DNA of 64,000 nt, from positions 6,910,501 through 6,974,500 of the forward strand of contig BSBM01000050.1 of the NCBI GenBank assembly GCA_027924585.1, read 5' to 3'. Both the position numbers and the translations under genes were made by a program. The notes below the pieces were generated by a model that saw only the letters and a list, made by a program, of their open reading frames with translations, had not been told where the DNA came from and searched no databases. This stretch comes from Larix kaempferi (taxonomy: Eukaryota; Streptophyta; Pinopsida; Pinales; Pinaceae). Every line of letters begins with the position of its first letter. The stretch's first letter is position 1. Below are positions 23,125 through 34,941 of this stretch, piece by piece.

Positions 23125-26100
23125 TTACAAATTGCTTTCAAAATAAAATTCTTCAAAGTATTCATTTCTTATAGGACCCAACGGATACTTTCCTGAACGA
23201 AGATTATGTTTCATTCTTCCATATTTTTCGACCGTCGTCCATTGATTTGTAGATATAAGATCATAGCTCGTCATTTCTTTGACCAAGACCTTCATATCAA
23301 TATGATTTGCATAGGAAATTTCTGCAATTCTTTCACCAATGGAAACTAATTTGTTCATTATTTTGAAATCTTCTTCAAGTTTCTCCATTAAGATTTTCCC
23401 TGTAAGTAAATGATTCAAATGCTGAAATTTTCCATGATCCATTCTTATATCAAACAACAATTTCTTATAATTATCCTGGGAAATCAACTCATTGTTTTCA
23501 TCCCAGAATGTAGGCAAACCTTTTTCAACCAATTTATCAAACTACTTTTTAAATTATGTCACTTGTTTTTTCATTGCTCCAGCTTTGGCTTCAACTCTTT
23601 CAATATGTGCATACTTCCCTAAAATTCTCCTCACCCAAGTAATAATGTCTATCCTGATTTTAATGTTCATAGTATTTAAATCTTCTTCTGTCAAACCATT
23701 CAATAAATTGATTGTATTTTGCATTGTGTCTTTGGGCTTCTTATTCATACTCTCCCTCATTGCAGTACAACTTTCCAAATATTCTTTATCCACTTTCTCC
23801 TTTATCTTCAAGAATTTCAAATATGGCCTGAATTTTTCTGCCTCTTTAATAATTAAATCCCATACCATGTGCTTGAAACCTTGCATAGCTGCCTGACCTG
23901 TGACTTGGTTTTCCAATCTTTTGTTTGTTTCAATCAATTTCTTGTATTTATTTTCCAAAGACCGTGTTTCATCATCTTTCTTTTCATTTTCTTCCTTTAA
24001 TATTTGAGCTTCTTCTTGTAACTCCTTAATCTCAACATCCTTTAAACTAACCTGGGACATAGCCTATAAAAGGCTATCTGCACTATTCCCATCTTCAACC
24101 TGATTGGTACCTGTTTGTTGCTGAGCTAATTTTGACAATTTATTCTTTATATCTTCGTTCTGATTTTTTAAACTTACCTTATCTTTCTCCCAACTGGCTT
24201 CCTTTTTAACCAATTTCAATAACTTAGGTGTGACATCATCCACTTCTTTAGATAATTTTTATTTTTCATACTCCGATTTGGAAAACTCAAATCCTTGAAT
24301 AAGCTGATTTTCCAGGATTTTCAATTTCTTTCTCAACTCTTGGATTAAATTTTCTTTTTCTCTTGACAAATTTATTCTTCCATTCCCTCCAGTGCCACTT
24401 CCAACCAAATCAATTTGCAACTTCTTGATTTGTTGTTAGTAGGATTTATTTTCTACATTTTCTTGTTTCAATTGATTATTCAACTTATCTACAATAGTTC
24501 TCAGTTTCTCAACCTCCAAGGTTGCTTCCAAAAAATCGGCATATATCACCTCTCTTGTCTTCCTGTGTAAAAGAATTTTTTCAGGCATAGTGATTTTCTT
24601 CAAATTGAATTTAATCTATGTAACCTTGTCACTTGATGACACTACCAAATTCAAAGTGTTTTTTTTGACATACCGACTAGTAACGTAACCAAATTAACAT
24701 CTGAATTTAGCAAGATTCTGACTTTTGGAAATAATTTATAAGTCTGTTAAGATGAAGCTTGCTTGTCTTGGCTGTATTTTCCATACATGTCTGCTCTAGT
24801 TTGAAACTTACCAACATATTACGCTTGTTTGGCCTCTTGGAACATATACTCTTGTATTTTAACCTCCGGTACTACGGGTTCACTTTTCCTTCATCATATG
24901 TAAGTAACAACAAATCATGTTGCTCATCCAACTTAGGTCTTTTGGATTTTTCTTGCTCTTCATATTCTAAATCAATTGTATCTTGAAAATTTCTCTTTTC
25001 TCCAATAACTACAGTACTTGTTGTAGCTTCGGCTCCTCCTGTACAATCTGTCAATACCAACTCTCCTCCTTGTGGACTTGTATTTTCTTTATCTTCACTT
25101 TCATATTGTAACTATTTTTCCTTTTCAGACATTCTTTCCACCTCTTGGTGATCGAAAGCTTTAGTATGATTAGTCTGTCTCCTTTTCGATACGACATGAA
25201 GAGGATCATAATCAATAGCCACTTCCTTTTTAAAATCCATTTCTTTTAACAATTTCTCTATGTGCAAAATGCCATGTTTATTCTTTACAATAAACGAACC
25301 TATTGTAAAAGGATATTTGATATCAGTGGCTTTCTTGAAAAATAAAAAATGGTTATCTTCCACAATCAATTTCTGTCTAAGAAACTAAAGAGAAAAGACT
25401 CTCGATGTCAAAAATGCTGGTAACATATACGACTGATGTTTGAAACCATAAAACTTGAGAACAGTGTGGTCTTTTGAAAAAAACCAATATCCTACCACCA
25501 AATCAGTACTCAGTTGCATGAAATTTTTCATTTCAGGTAGCACTTTGGGTAATTTTTCTCCGAAAATCATGCTACATATCTCTGATAACATGTAATTCAT
25601 ATAGTTAAACATATTATCTTCCATCTGACTCATGAAAATTATCCTCGGAAAATGTAGTTCTTCTCGACTAGAAAACATGACTATCTTCATTAGGTGTGAT
25701 TGAAACCTAAACTGCCTCAAGCTAAGAAAATTCGCCATCTGTAAATGAATTCTTTCAGCCAAAAAATTCTCAAATTTGAGACAAGGTGTCTGACCACTTT
25801 CATTTGCAGGTAAACCAATACTCATTCTAAATAGCAAACTCAATTGAAAATCGGTCACCGCCCATGCATCTGTGTCAAAACCGAAAAGTATAGCCAACAG
25901 AGAAAGAACAAGCTAAGTGTTCTCGTTAAAAAAATTGGCATCTATAGGATAGAGAGTCTCGGTGATTTCCAAATCTGGTTTAAGGCAAGAGGCCATGAAA
26001 ATTTTCTTATTCTGAGGGGACGATTGGTGAAACAAATCTATAATTGACTTTTCGGACAAGCTTGCTGGTTCGGGCATTTGGGATGTGTTGACTTTTAGGG

Positions 26101-26209
26101 AATCTCTTATGTGTGAGGGTTCTATTTGACAAACTATTCTGGTTTTTGGGGCATTCATAACAGCTCGCTTGGCTTCCGAGTAATTGGACGCACACTAGGA
26201 CGCAAACTC
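23125..26209 (-). pseudogene. Element C 3' LTR: LTR-borne ORF, codons about 70 to end
   Basis: In-phase pieces at 25913-26158, 25385-25897, 25112-25369 and 24872-25060, then after a frame change 23554-24060 and 23125-23532. The N-terminal half is mixed hydrophobic, for example LLFRMSIGLPANESG and FPRIIFMSQMEDNMFNYMNY. The centre is acidic, with the basic clusters SKRRQTNHTK and KRPKLDE, possible nuclear signals. The C-terminal half is strongly coiled-coil (VEIKELQEEAQILKEENEKK). The last codons read FYFESNL before TAA at 23125. Stops are mostly single point changes. No family is recognised. The ORF is sense to the element and is repeated in the 5' LTR. F interrupts it at about codon 69. Confidence 0.8.
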
Positions 26210-26897
26210 TGTTGATGTATATGTAACTTCAGAATGTATTTCATATATGTATATTGTATTCCTATAGAGCTGTTATTATTTCTTTATACGGAAGTGTTTG
26301 TATTCCTATAGATATGTTATTATTCCTCTATACAGAAGTGTCGTCATTTATATTGTAAGTGTCGTAACTTATACTTGATGGGTTATTAGACTACCTTGTT
26401 GGGGTCGGCGCTGTATAAGTCATGTGGGTCAAAGGGTTATTAGACCACCCTATTGGGGGTCGGCCATGTGGGTCAAAGGGTTATTAGACCACCAAGTGTG
26501 AGGTTGTCCCGGATTAAGTTAACCATGGGTTAAGCTAGACATGTAGGCCCCATTAGTTTATTGGGTAGGACAGAACAAGTATTAATAGAGATCGGGAGAT
26601 CTCTATTTGATCATTCTATTCTCTCACTCACACTTGGGAGAGTGGCGCACTTGTGGAGGAGGAGGCTCTGCTCCTAGGAGAATACTATCTCTTGTATTCT
26701 GGTTGTATCATTGCTCTATCTATCTCTAAGGAAGTTATTGGGGTTTTTCACCTTTATGGTTTTCCCTAAGTAAAATCTGTGTCTCTTGTGTGCTTGCATT
26801 ATTGTGTCCATGATTGATATGATGTAGATATGTTGTACATATTGTTCTCTCAGTTAATATCCTAGATCATATTGAAGTAAATTCTGAAAATTTAACA
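26210..26897 (+). repeat. Element F 5' LTR
   Basis: 688 bp. It contains the repeated block TGGGTCAAAGGGTTATTAGACCACC and a likely TATA region near 26580 (AAGTATTAATAGAG; AAGTATAAATAGAG in the 3' LTR near 32903). Confidence 0.9.
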
Positions 26898-26910
26898 TGG
26901 TATCAGAGCT
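26898..26910 (+). other. Element F primer-binding site (tRNA-iMet)
   Basis: TGGTATCAGAGCT directly follows the 5' LTR. Confidence 0.85.
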
Positions 26911-28049
26911 AGCCTGAAAGAAGGCATGATATGGCATGTATGACACTTGTTGCACTTACGATGCTAGGGCTTGATATAGCAAAAACCAGTCATCGTAGAA
27001 ATTTCACTATAAATCCATTTTGGCGAAGTTTTCGGATCTGAAACTTTTACAGGTCGAATATCAAATCTCCATGTACCTTATGTCCAAAGTACAACTTCTA
27101 ATTCGTTATACTTTGTGATTTATGATCTGTACAATATAGGGTTTCTGCCTCTTCCAGATCTCAGTCATAAACAGGTGACCTTGGAACAAAGGTCATAACT
27201 TGGGCTAGGAAGCTCCAAATGAAATTTTTTAAAATGTGACAGGTAGTACACAGACTATACTATATCAAAACAAATGTTCAAAGGCCTAATTTGAACTAGT
27301 GACACGTGGCACGCCGTACCAGTTCGCTCTCCTGTTTTATCCCATAAACAGGTCACGTTGCGACACATGGTATAACTCTCTCTCAGAGAATCCAATTGAC
27401 GTCAGACCTATCGGGATGGAAAGATGACAGGTCGGGCTATCTCAAGAAAATTGTTCAGACCCTGTGGATCGAAACATTTGGATTTACACTAGAAACAATC
27501 AGGTACATATTTCTGTCATAAGAGAATTATTTTTGAGCACCTTCATTCATGGCTTCGAGAATTTATGGTTTCGGAGAAAGTTGGAATTTTTGTAATCGGA
27601 GACTACGTATGAATGCAAGTTATCAAGATAGAAATTTAGAGACCAAGTTCATATTTTTTGGTTTGGCAGAAGGCCAGGCTTGATCAAACCCCAGTTCGGG
27701 ACTTTGATCGGAAAGATGGAAAATTAGTGCTTCTGCAAAAATTAGAATTTTTGAAATTTGTGACCACGACTGGAAGCTCCTCGAAAAAATAGAAGCTTAG
27801 AGCTTTGGATCGAACCTTTTGATTAGGCATAAGGATGGGATTTATCAAACCCTAGTTTGGGGTCATGTCCAGTAAATCCAAAAGTTTCAAAGGCAAATTT
27901 GAGGGGTGAAACTTTGCAATTTTCAAATTCTGAGTATACCAGCTTGATTAGCTCATCAAGGCGCATATTTCTATCCGTTCAGAAGTTTGAAATTCAAAGT
28001 TTGAATTTTTGGGGTTTCTCTGACAAACCCTAATCCAACTCCAGGTCCA

Positions 28050-28180
28050 GTTCTTGCAAATCAAGTGGATTGGGTTAATCCTAGAAGAAGATGGATTGGT
28101 CACTTGCATAAGTGAAGAAGTTCCTGTTTCAGAGGGAGATGAGGCTAAGGCCTTACATAAGAAGATTACAAGCGATCTCG
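28050..28180 (+). pseudogene. Element F: gag remnant
   Basis: Compared with G, the leader sequence CAAATCAAGTGG is joined directly to ATTGGGTTAATCC from inside gag, so the start codon and first codons are gone. About 90 bases of gag follow (EGDEAKALHKK region) before similarity to G is lost near 28170. Confidence 0.7.
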
Positions 28181-29100
28181 ATAGGTATGACTCATCGAGG
28201 TATGTTTCGAGATTTGTTCATGATTAAGTTTATGGTATGTTTGTCTTCATGTTATTACGGTTAGTACAATCTTGATTTTAGATTTGTCGTATCACCTTAA
28301 CAAAATTATGAATGCATGATAGAAGATATTCATTGATTAGGGTGTTGACACTTATGATTGTACTAATGCATTATGGTGTTGTATGAGGTTTATATTGTCT
28401 GCTAACATAAAAGGTACACCAAGAAAGACAAATCATGTTCTACTTCAAGAACATATGATCATGGTGACATGAAGACAAAGATTCATCCATTGTCATGGAT
28501 CACATAGAAGATCTACTTACAAGGTATGTATAACTTGGTTCTACAATGGTTAAGTTATGAGACATGCAGGTTACTAGCACAAGTCACTGAAGAGACCCAG
28601 AAGACATTATGTAGGTATGTTAGACATAACTAGCTAGCATGCTAATCCAGGTATGTTTTTCCTATATCAAGCTAGAATCCTACCTTTTGTTAGGATCTTA
28701 TACTGTTGTGTTGTTGATAATGATTATTCATGAAGTCACAGGTTTGAATAGTCATGGTTATATGCATATTATGTTTCTTACCATAATTGATGATATGACT
28801 AACCAAAAGAATCATGAAGGTATAGGTTTGAGTAATCACGGGTTTATGCATTGATGATTTAACTAATCAGAAGAGACCTATGATCAAATAAGAATATGCA
28901 TGAGTAAAAGAAGACTTCCCTGAAACCTTGAATACTAATGTTTATTATCTGTGAATGATCATGACTATACATGTTTAAGATTATTGTGTTTTGATAGTAT
29001 TAAGATTATACTAATAAATGTGTGATTATGTATGAGACCTCAAGGATAACACAATGATGATAATAATAAGCATGCATAGTGATTAAGGATGGATATAAGT
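28181..29100 (+). other. Element F: patchwork region without coding match
   Basis: No similarity to G and no long frame. The string AGGTATG recurs (near 28190, 28213, 28518, 28615 and 28653), several times as AG-GTATGT, and CAGGTTTGA-like variants follow. The origin is unknown. Confidence 0.45.
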
Positions 29101-29300
29101 TCAAGGACAGGTAATCCAGGAAGCAAAGATCAAGAGGGAGCACACTCCAGTTGTTCCTGCAAGAAAGCAAAGGAGCACACTTCAGTAGTTTCTGCAAGGA
29201 TGCAGATATTCAAAGGGAGTTGACCACTTCTCACAATCCACATCAAAATGGAGTTGCAAAGATTCAGAGGGAGTCCACCCAGCAACCAAACAAAGATAAG
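29101..29300 (+). pseudogene. Element F: integrase remnant with small duplications
   Basis: One frame reads FCKDADIQRELTTSHNPHQN, matching the segment of G integrase just before its catalytic E (GIKRDLTAPYNPQQNGV). The E and all downstream integrase are missing. About 39-bp near-duplicate blocks (GAGCACACTCCAG / GAGCACACTTCAG) precede it. Confidence 0.7.
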
Positions 29301-29700
29301 TATTTGAATTGTCATTTCTTACATAACGTTATTCAATGATGTATATGCTTATGTTCCTAGAATTAGGTTGTGTATTATGCATATTAGAATAGTTGCATTG
29401 ATGAACAGTATACTGCTAATATACATGGGTAAGTGGCCTATGGTACTGTACAACATTCCATTGCTACTTATCTAGAATGAAACCTCTTTGCTGACATGTT
29501 AGGAGTTGTGCACACTCTTAACAATGTTCTGGTAGAGATTGGAAGGCATCTAGAAAGTTACGGAATATGGATAAATGTTGTATTGAAGCATTGGCTAAGA
29601 TAATTGCATGAGTGTATGACATATTTCTTTATATGTAAGAATTTGTTCTGAAAACTATGAGATGTTTTCTAATCATGCATTTTAACTTGTTGTGTAGGAA
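29301..29700 (+). other. Element F: non-coding internal stretch
   Basis: No recognisable coding sequence. It separates the integrase remnant from the RT relic. Confidence 0.4.
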
Positions 29701-29795
29701 AGATCGTATACCATCACCTACAAAAGAAGGACTACAACATTTGTTCGACAACAAAGTTATCTATCGAAAATATTGAAGAAATTGAAGTTCCCAGG

Positions 29796-30943
29796 ATCTG
29801 GGAAGAATGCCATGATCGAGGAGTACTAGTCGATCATGAAGATGTTTGGGATGCAGTCCCAAAGGGTAGTCTGTAGTGACTTCCAAGAGGATCTACAAGA
29901 TCAAGCATGCTTCAAGTGGTAGCATAGAGACTTTTGCTCCTGTAGCCAGATACACTTCCATTAGATCCATACTTGCTCTGGCTGCAGTGATGAAGTGGAA
30001 GATACACCAGATGGATTTCAAGACAGCCTTCTTGAATGGTGTAGTTGAAGAAGAAGTGTATGTGTGCAGCTACTTGGTTCTAAGACACATGACAGGGAGT
30101 CACATATGTGCAGAACTTGGTATGGTAGGATAGACAGATTTCTATCCAGTTTGGGCGTTACCAAGAGTAAACCGGATTCCAACCTTTACTACAAGGTTGA
30201 GGAAGGCAATCCAGTGATACTACTTTTGTATATGGATAACCTATTTGTAACAGGTGAGGATAGATTGATTGTCGACATGCAGCAGACGCTTGCTACTGAG
30301 TTCGAGTTGAAGAACGTAGGGATGATGCACTATTTATTTTTAGCATGAAGGTGTGGCAGAGTGCAGATGGAATCTTCCTTGGACAAAGGAAGTATGCAGT
30401 AGAGATCCTGAAAAGGTTCGGGATGATGGACTGCAAGGCTATGGCCACACCTATGGCATCGAACCTGAAGCTTCTGTGTGATGCTTCATCTAAGCCGGTT
30501 GATATCACTATGTATCGTCAAATGATTAGGTCCTTGATGTACCTGACGAACACGAGACCAGATATTTGCTTTGCGGTAAACACATTGAGCCAGTTCCTGA
30601 CGGATCCGAGGAGTGTTCACCTGGTTGTTGTAAAGAATATTCTGAGGTACCTGAAGGGTACAGTTGATTATGGTCTCAAGTATGATGCGAATCAAAAGTT
30701 TAACCTGCAAGGTTATGTTGATTCAGATTGGGCAGGCAGTGCTGTAGATAGGGATCAGGTGTGATCTCTTGGTTTAGCAGGAAGCAGTCTAGCATAGCAC
30801 TGAGTACAGTCGAAGCAGAGTATGTTGCGACAGATGAGCAGGTTGCAAATATATTGACCAAGCCGTTGGCTAGAGTGCTGTTTGAGTACTTCAGAAAGAG
30901 GCTTGGTGCACTTCAGATCGAGGTTCCTTCCAAAGGGAAGTGA
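29796..30943 (+). pseudogene. Element F: reverse transcriptase and RNase H relic
   Basis: Pieces at 29876-30133, 30064-30348, 30345-30764 and 30761-30943. Copia RT motifs include APVARYTSIRSILALAAV, HQMDFKTAFLNG and, in place of the catalytic YVDD, LLYMDNLFVTG, so the second D is N. A deletion of about 50 bp relative to G removes the SLYGLKQSPR region. Downstream, RNase H keeps YVDSDWAGSA and TVEAEYVA, but 219 bp after AEYVA are deleted in frame, removing the central catalytic D. The end (TDEQVANILTKPLA) is normal. Confidence 0.88.
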
Positions 30944-31259
30944 TAAGTCCGGAAGATGCAGATGCACATGAGATTTTCTGACATGGTTGATGTGTTCTCC
31001 CTTGGTCGTGATGTAATTGCTGAGCCATTTTTCACATGGTGGTAGATGTGTTCTCCCATGGTGAAAAAGTAAGGGCTGGAGCCTTCCCCGAATGGTGGTA
31101 GATGTGTTCTCCCATGTTGGTGGTGTAAGTATTGGATGATGTGCATCTAGGATGTGCTTTGTGGACGATGAGATGATCTGAAGAGGACGATGCTATGATG
31201 ATCAGGAGGATCATGGATGATAAGAATCAGGATGATGCTCCAGTTACTACTCTGTATAT

Positions 31260-31470
31260 GTATATGCATCATGTTGGATGCTTGTTATGATCAGTTGGAT
31301 CATTTATGTATATATGCATTATGTTGGATGTTGGATATGATCAGTTGAATCATTTATGTATGTATGCATCATGTTGGATGTTGGATATGATCATTTGGAT
31401 CATTTGTATGTATTTTGTATATGCATCATGTTGGATGCTTGGACCATGTATCTGTATATGTATCAGGTGG
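31260..31470. repeat. 50-bp tandem repeats in element F 3' region
   Basis: TGCATC/T ATGTTGGATG units start at 31265, 31315, 31365 and 31422, with TATGATCAGTTGGATCAT in between. The same repeat is in G (57671-57930). Confidence 0.85.
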
Positions 31471-31489
31471 ATACTGAGATCATGTATGT

Positions 31490-31780
31490 TGATATGTATC
31501 AGGTGGATACATTGTGTGGATCATGTATTTGTGTATGTATCAGGTGGATACATTGTATGATCAGGTAGATCATGTATGATGATATGTATCAGGTAGATAC
31601 TTGGTATGCATCAAGTGGATGCAGTGTATGATCAGGATGATCATAGATGACGAGCTTCAGGATGTTGCTCCAGATGACATGCAGTAGGATGTTGCAGTGA
31701 TGATGATCAGGATGATCATGTGTACATCAGGATGATGTATGGTGAGTATCAGGATGATACTTTGTGGCTGTGGATTAGGT
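31490..31780. repeat. Degenerate TATCAGGTGGATAC / GATCAGGATGATCA repeats
   Basis: Short imperfect repeats of TGTATCAGGTGGATAC (near 31495, 31536 and 31583) and of GATCAGGATGATCATG (near 31632 and 31706). They extend the 50-bp array in the untranslated 3' region. Confidence 0.65.
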
Positions 31781-31789
31781 TGTGCAGAT

Positions 31790-32260
31790 GAGCATGTCTG
31801 GGAGATCCTATAGGTCGGAGTTGTGTACCCGTAACATCCTGGGATGCTCTTTCGAGACATTGCTCTGGGAGGACATGTAATTTGTGCCCTGGGAGATTTC
31901 AGGTTGGAGTTGTGTACCCACAACAGCTTGAGATTCGCTTGCGAGGTTTTGTCCTATGGCATGTAATTTGTGCCCTGGGAGATTTTAGGTCGGAGTAGTG
32001 TACCCGTAACATCCTGAGATTCTCTTTCGAGGTTTTTCCATGACCACATGTAATTTGTGCCTTGGGGATATTTCCGGTCAAAGTTGTGTACCCGTAACAT
32101 CTTGAGATGCTCTTGCTAGGTTTTGTGGTGACCACATGTAATTTGTGCCCTGGGGAGATTTCAGGTTGGATTTGTGTACCCATAACATCCTGAGATGCTC
32201 TTACTAGGTTTTGTGGTGGGGTCACATGTAATAAGTCCTGGAGATCTGGACAGGATGAAA
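31790..32260. repeat. About 88-bp tandem repeats in element F 3' region
   Basis: Four to five units with ACATGTAATTTGTGCC starting near 31874, 31960, 32044 and 32132. Each is followed by CTGGGAGATTTCAGGT..., GTGTACCC and TCTTTCGAGG-like segments. A related array is in G at 58165-58690. Confidence 0.8.
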
Positions 32261-32578
32261 AACGCCTCAGATGCTCTTTAGGGTTCTTTCTAGGCAAGAG
32301 ACTCTTTAAAGGTTTTGTGATGCACGTAATAAGTATTGAGGATTCCACAGTATGGCCAGTGATGACGAAGACCTGTAGGTGGTGGGTCTACATCCAGTAT
32401 GAAAAAGGACTAGCTCTGTAGAACTTCCTATGACGAGTAGATTCAGAGATTGATTGAGATAGTGGCAACAGGGATGATGATGATGATTCGAGGATGATGA
32501 TTCGCTGATGATGATCCAAAGAAGAAGACTTGTGCTAGCAGACTTGTGTCAAGAAATACCTTCCTAATTAAGAGGGAG

Positions 32579-33221
32579 TGTTGATGTATATGTAACTTCA
32601 GAATGTATTTCATATATGTATATTGTATTCCTATAGAGATGTTATTATTCCTCTATACAGAAGTGTCGTCATTTATATTGTAAGTGTCATAACTTATACT
32701 TGATGGGTTATTAGACCACCTTGTTGGGGTCGGCCCTGTATAAGTCATGTGGGTCGAAGGGTTATTCGACCACTCTATTGGGGGTCAGCCATGTGGGTCA
32801 AAGGGTTATTAGACCACCAAGTGTGGGGTTGGCCCGGATTAAGTTAACCATGGGTTAAGCTAGACATGTAGGCCCCATTAGTTTATTGGGCAGGGCAGAA
32901 CAAGTATAAATAGAGATCGGGAGATCTCTATTTGATCATTCTATTCTCTCACTCACACTTGGGAGAGTGGCGTACTTGTGGAGGAGGAGGCTCTACTGCT
33001 AGGAGAAGACTATCTCTTGTATTCTGGTTGTATCATTGCTCTATCTATCTCTGAGGAAGTTATTGGGGTTTTCACCTTTATGGTTTTCCTCAAGTAAAAT
33101 CTGTGTCTCTTGTGTGCTTGCATTATTGTGTCCATGATTGATATGCTGTAGATATGTTGTACATGTTGTTCTCTCAGTTAAGATCCTAGATTAGATTGAA
33201 GTAAATTCTGAAAATTTAACA
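32579..33221 (+). repeat. Element F 3' LTR
   Basis: 643 bp, preceded by the purine tract AAGAGGGAG (32570-32578). It matches 26210-26897, with an internal block shorter by about 45 bp. Confidence 0.9.
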
Positions 33222-33426
33222 GGAATGAAACAAATTGGTCAGGGCAAAATGACAAGAGGGATGACTGGTTAACTCTGTGCACATCCGAACCCCCTTCTTG
33301 CAAACTCTTCAACTTAATATTAATATCCGCAACTGATAACCTAATTGAGGTATCAAATATATCCCTATCTCTGTCTTCCAAAGCATCCCTAGCCTTAGCA
33401 TCGTCTACATCTTGCACTGTTTCCAT
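33222..33426 (-). pseudogene. Element C 3' LTR: LTR-borne ORF, start codon to codon about 69
   Basis: N-terminus METVQDVDDAKARDALEDRD, nearly identical to the 5' LTR copy starting at 50296. The start is the first Met after the conserved TATA box at 33601-33608. The frame is then cut by F. Confidence 0.8.
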
Positions 33427-33600
33427 TTTACCCTTTATAAACGAACTTAAAATACTATTAGTTTGGTTTACAGGGCCCTACCTGTCACTGACAATCATCC
33501 ACTTTGTCCTGCTCTATCATTTTCCAGGGTGCCCACTCGTCCTGAACCTTCTAGAGATGACAGTGCAAAGACAAATATCAACTTTCCTCGTGTCTTTTGC

Positions 33601-33608
33601 TATATATA
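33601..33608 (-). promoter_or_regulatory. TATA box in element C 3' LTR
   Basis: Minus-strand TTATATATAG, about 175 bp upstream of the LTR ORF start (33426); identical at 50471-50478 in the other LTR. G-box-like CCACGTGT is at 33855-33862 and CACGTG at 33671-33676, upstream in U3. Confidence 0.6.
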
Positions 33609-33659
33609 ACCGATTTCCCTTATCTTTTGAGCATCTTCATGGGTGCTCATTTTCCTCAT

Positions 33660-34370
33660 CCATCGATCTCACGTGCTGGAATTTGGATTGTCATATTTCA
33701 TCTACCTTTAACGCTTCGACTATTTCTCTCACCATCCAATCATCCTTCCATCTTCAATTCTTAACCGTTAGATCTTATGCCAGAATGATGGTTTCACGAT
33801 TTTGAAAATGGTTTGCAATACCACTTTCCACCCTTGCAAAGGACTGTGATGTTACCACGTGTATCCTGGTTTCTTTATTCACGGCATCTATCTTCTCATA
33901 TCTCTCGTGCATCTTCACAGCAAGGGACTCCAGGGACCGTCGATCTTCTATCTACCATGCATCAACGGTGAGACTTGTAATGTATTTAACCTTCAAACGT
34001 TTCCTACTGGTGGACTTCTTCCCTTTATCGTTCAGGTACCTTGTGAACTCTTCACCTTTGATTTGTTTCGCTTGCAATCTAAGCCGTTGATCTTCTGAAA
34101 CTTGCACTATGATTAAGAGTATATCTTGAACCGTCAGATCTTTCATCATTAATCTCAACCATTGATTTCACCGACATATATTCCGCCGTAGTGGTTTCGC
34201 ATCCCTTCAAAAATGGTTGATCATACCACTTTTCTTTTTTGTGAAGCGCTCTATAGCTGCCACCTGTCCGTTGGGGTTCTCTTTTGCAACCGTTTATAGA
34301 CTTTCTATTTGCTCACTTTGGTGATGCGAATTTTAACTGTGGACCATTGATTTCTTTCCGCACCCGATCA
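33660..34370 (-). promoter_or_regulatory. Iterated ACCGTTGATCT-like motifs in U3 of element C
   Basis: On the plus strand, variants near 33662 (ATCGATCT), 33764 (ACCGTTAGATCT), 33936 (ACCGTCGATCT), 34082 (CCGTTGATCT), 34130 (ACCGTCAGATCT), 34150 (ACCATTGATT) and 34341 (ACCATTGATT). All lie upstream of the TATA box. They look like a repeated binding-site array of an LTR enhancer. Confidence 0.45.
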
Positions 34371-34653
34371 ACTGTGTATTCTTGCGTGCTGGTTAATACT
34401 TTCATTTATTTTCTTTCGGACTATTACTTTTTAACATTTCTTTTGCCTCCCATTTGCTTATTTTTGCAATTTTCTTTGAAATTTTTTTTTTGTTTCTTCT
34501 TTTGACACTTCTAGCCACCATTTTGGTCAAATTTAACTATACATTCATGAAACAAAAGACAGTTTAAAGGTTTTTCTCATCATAGTTAAAAATTTCCAAG
34601 GCATTTCTCCACTAAACATTCATCATTTGGACTGTGAAAACTGGGTGCTAACA

Positions 34654-34941
34654 ACTGGCTCCAACTGGGGATGCTATCCTCCCTGCAAGGTAGCAAAGAA
34701 CCTTGTAGACCAAGTGCCTAATCCATTTAGCTGAACAAAATCACAAACCGAAAGCTGTGCCACCAACCTATGCAACTGAAATCAATCTTGCAATCAAAAC
34801 ATATCTATGAAAATAGACTGTACATTTCCAAAATACATCTTCCATCAAGTAATTTTACTTATGTACAAAACTTCTAAAGAGCATAATGAAACAAAGATAT
34901 ATATACACTCTTATGTACAGTGTTTTTTCTCTTCATCTCTT
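34654..34941. other. Element C 3' untranslated region
   Basis: 288 bp between the end of pol and the 3' LTR. A classical purine-only tract directly at the LTR border is not evident; the nearest purine-rich string on the minus strand is GGGAGGATAG near 34675-34684. Confidence 0.5.

Larger units (their letters stand above)
26210..33221 (+). mobile_element. Element F: rearranged Ty1/copia element
   Basis: LTRs at 26210-26897 and 32579-33221 both run TGTTGATGTATATG ... AAAATTTAACA. An iMet PBS (26898) and a purine tract AGAGGGAG before the 3' LTR are present. LTR and coding sequence place it in the same family as G. The interior has lost most of gag, protease and integrase but keeps an RT-RNase H relic. 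No TSD: the flanks are ...AAACTC and GGAATG..., whereas the empty site in the other LTR of C (50084-50097) reads AAACTCTGGGAATG, so two bases are also missing. Confidence 0.9.
22336..34653 (-). repeat. Element C 3' LTR, split by copia element F
   Basis: It matches the other LTR throughout. Examples are 22507-22725 with 42730-42950, 23125-24060 with 43421-44300, 24870-26200 with 48760-50090, and 33222-34653 with 50092-51523. 12,318 bp with F, 5,306 without it. In the sense of the element U3 is at the right (34653) and U5 at the left. Confidence 0.92.
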
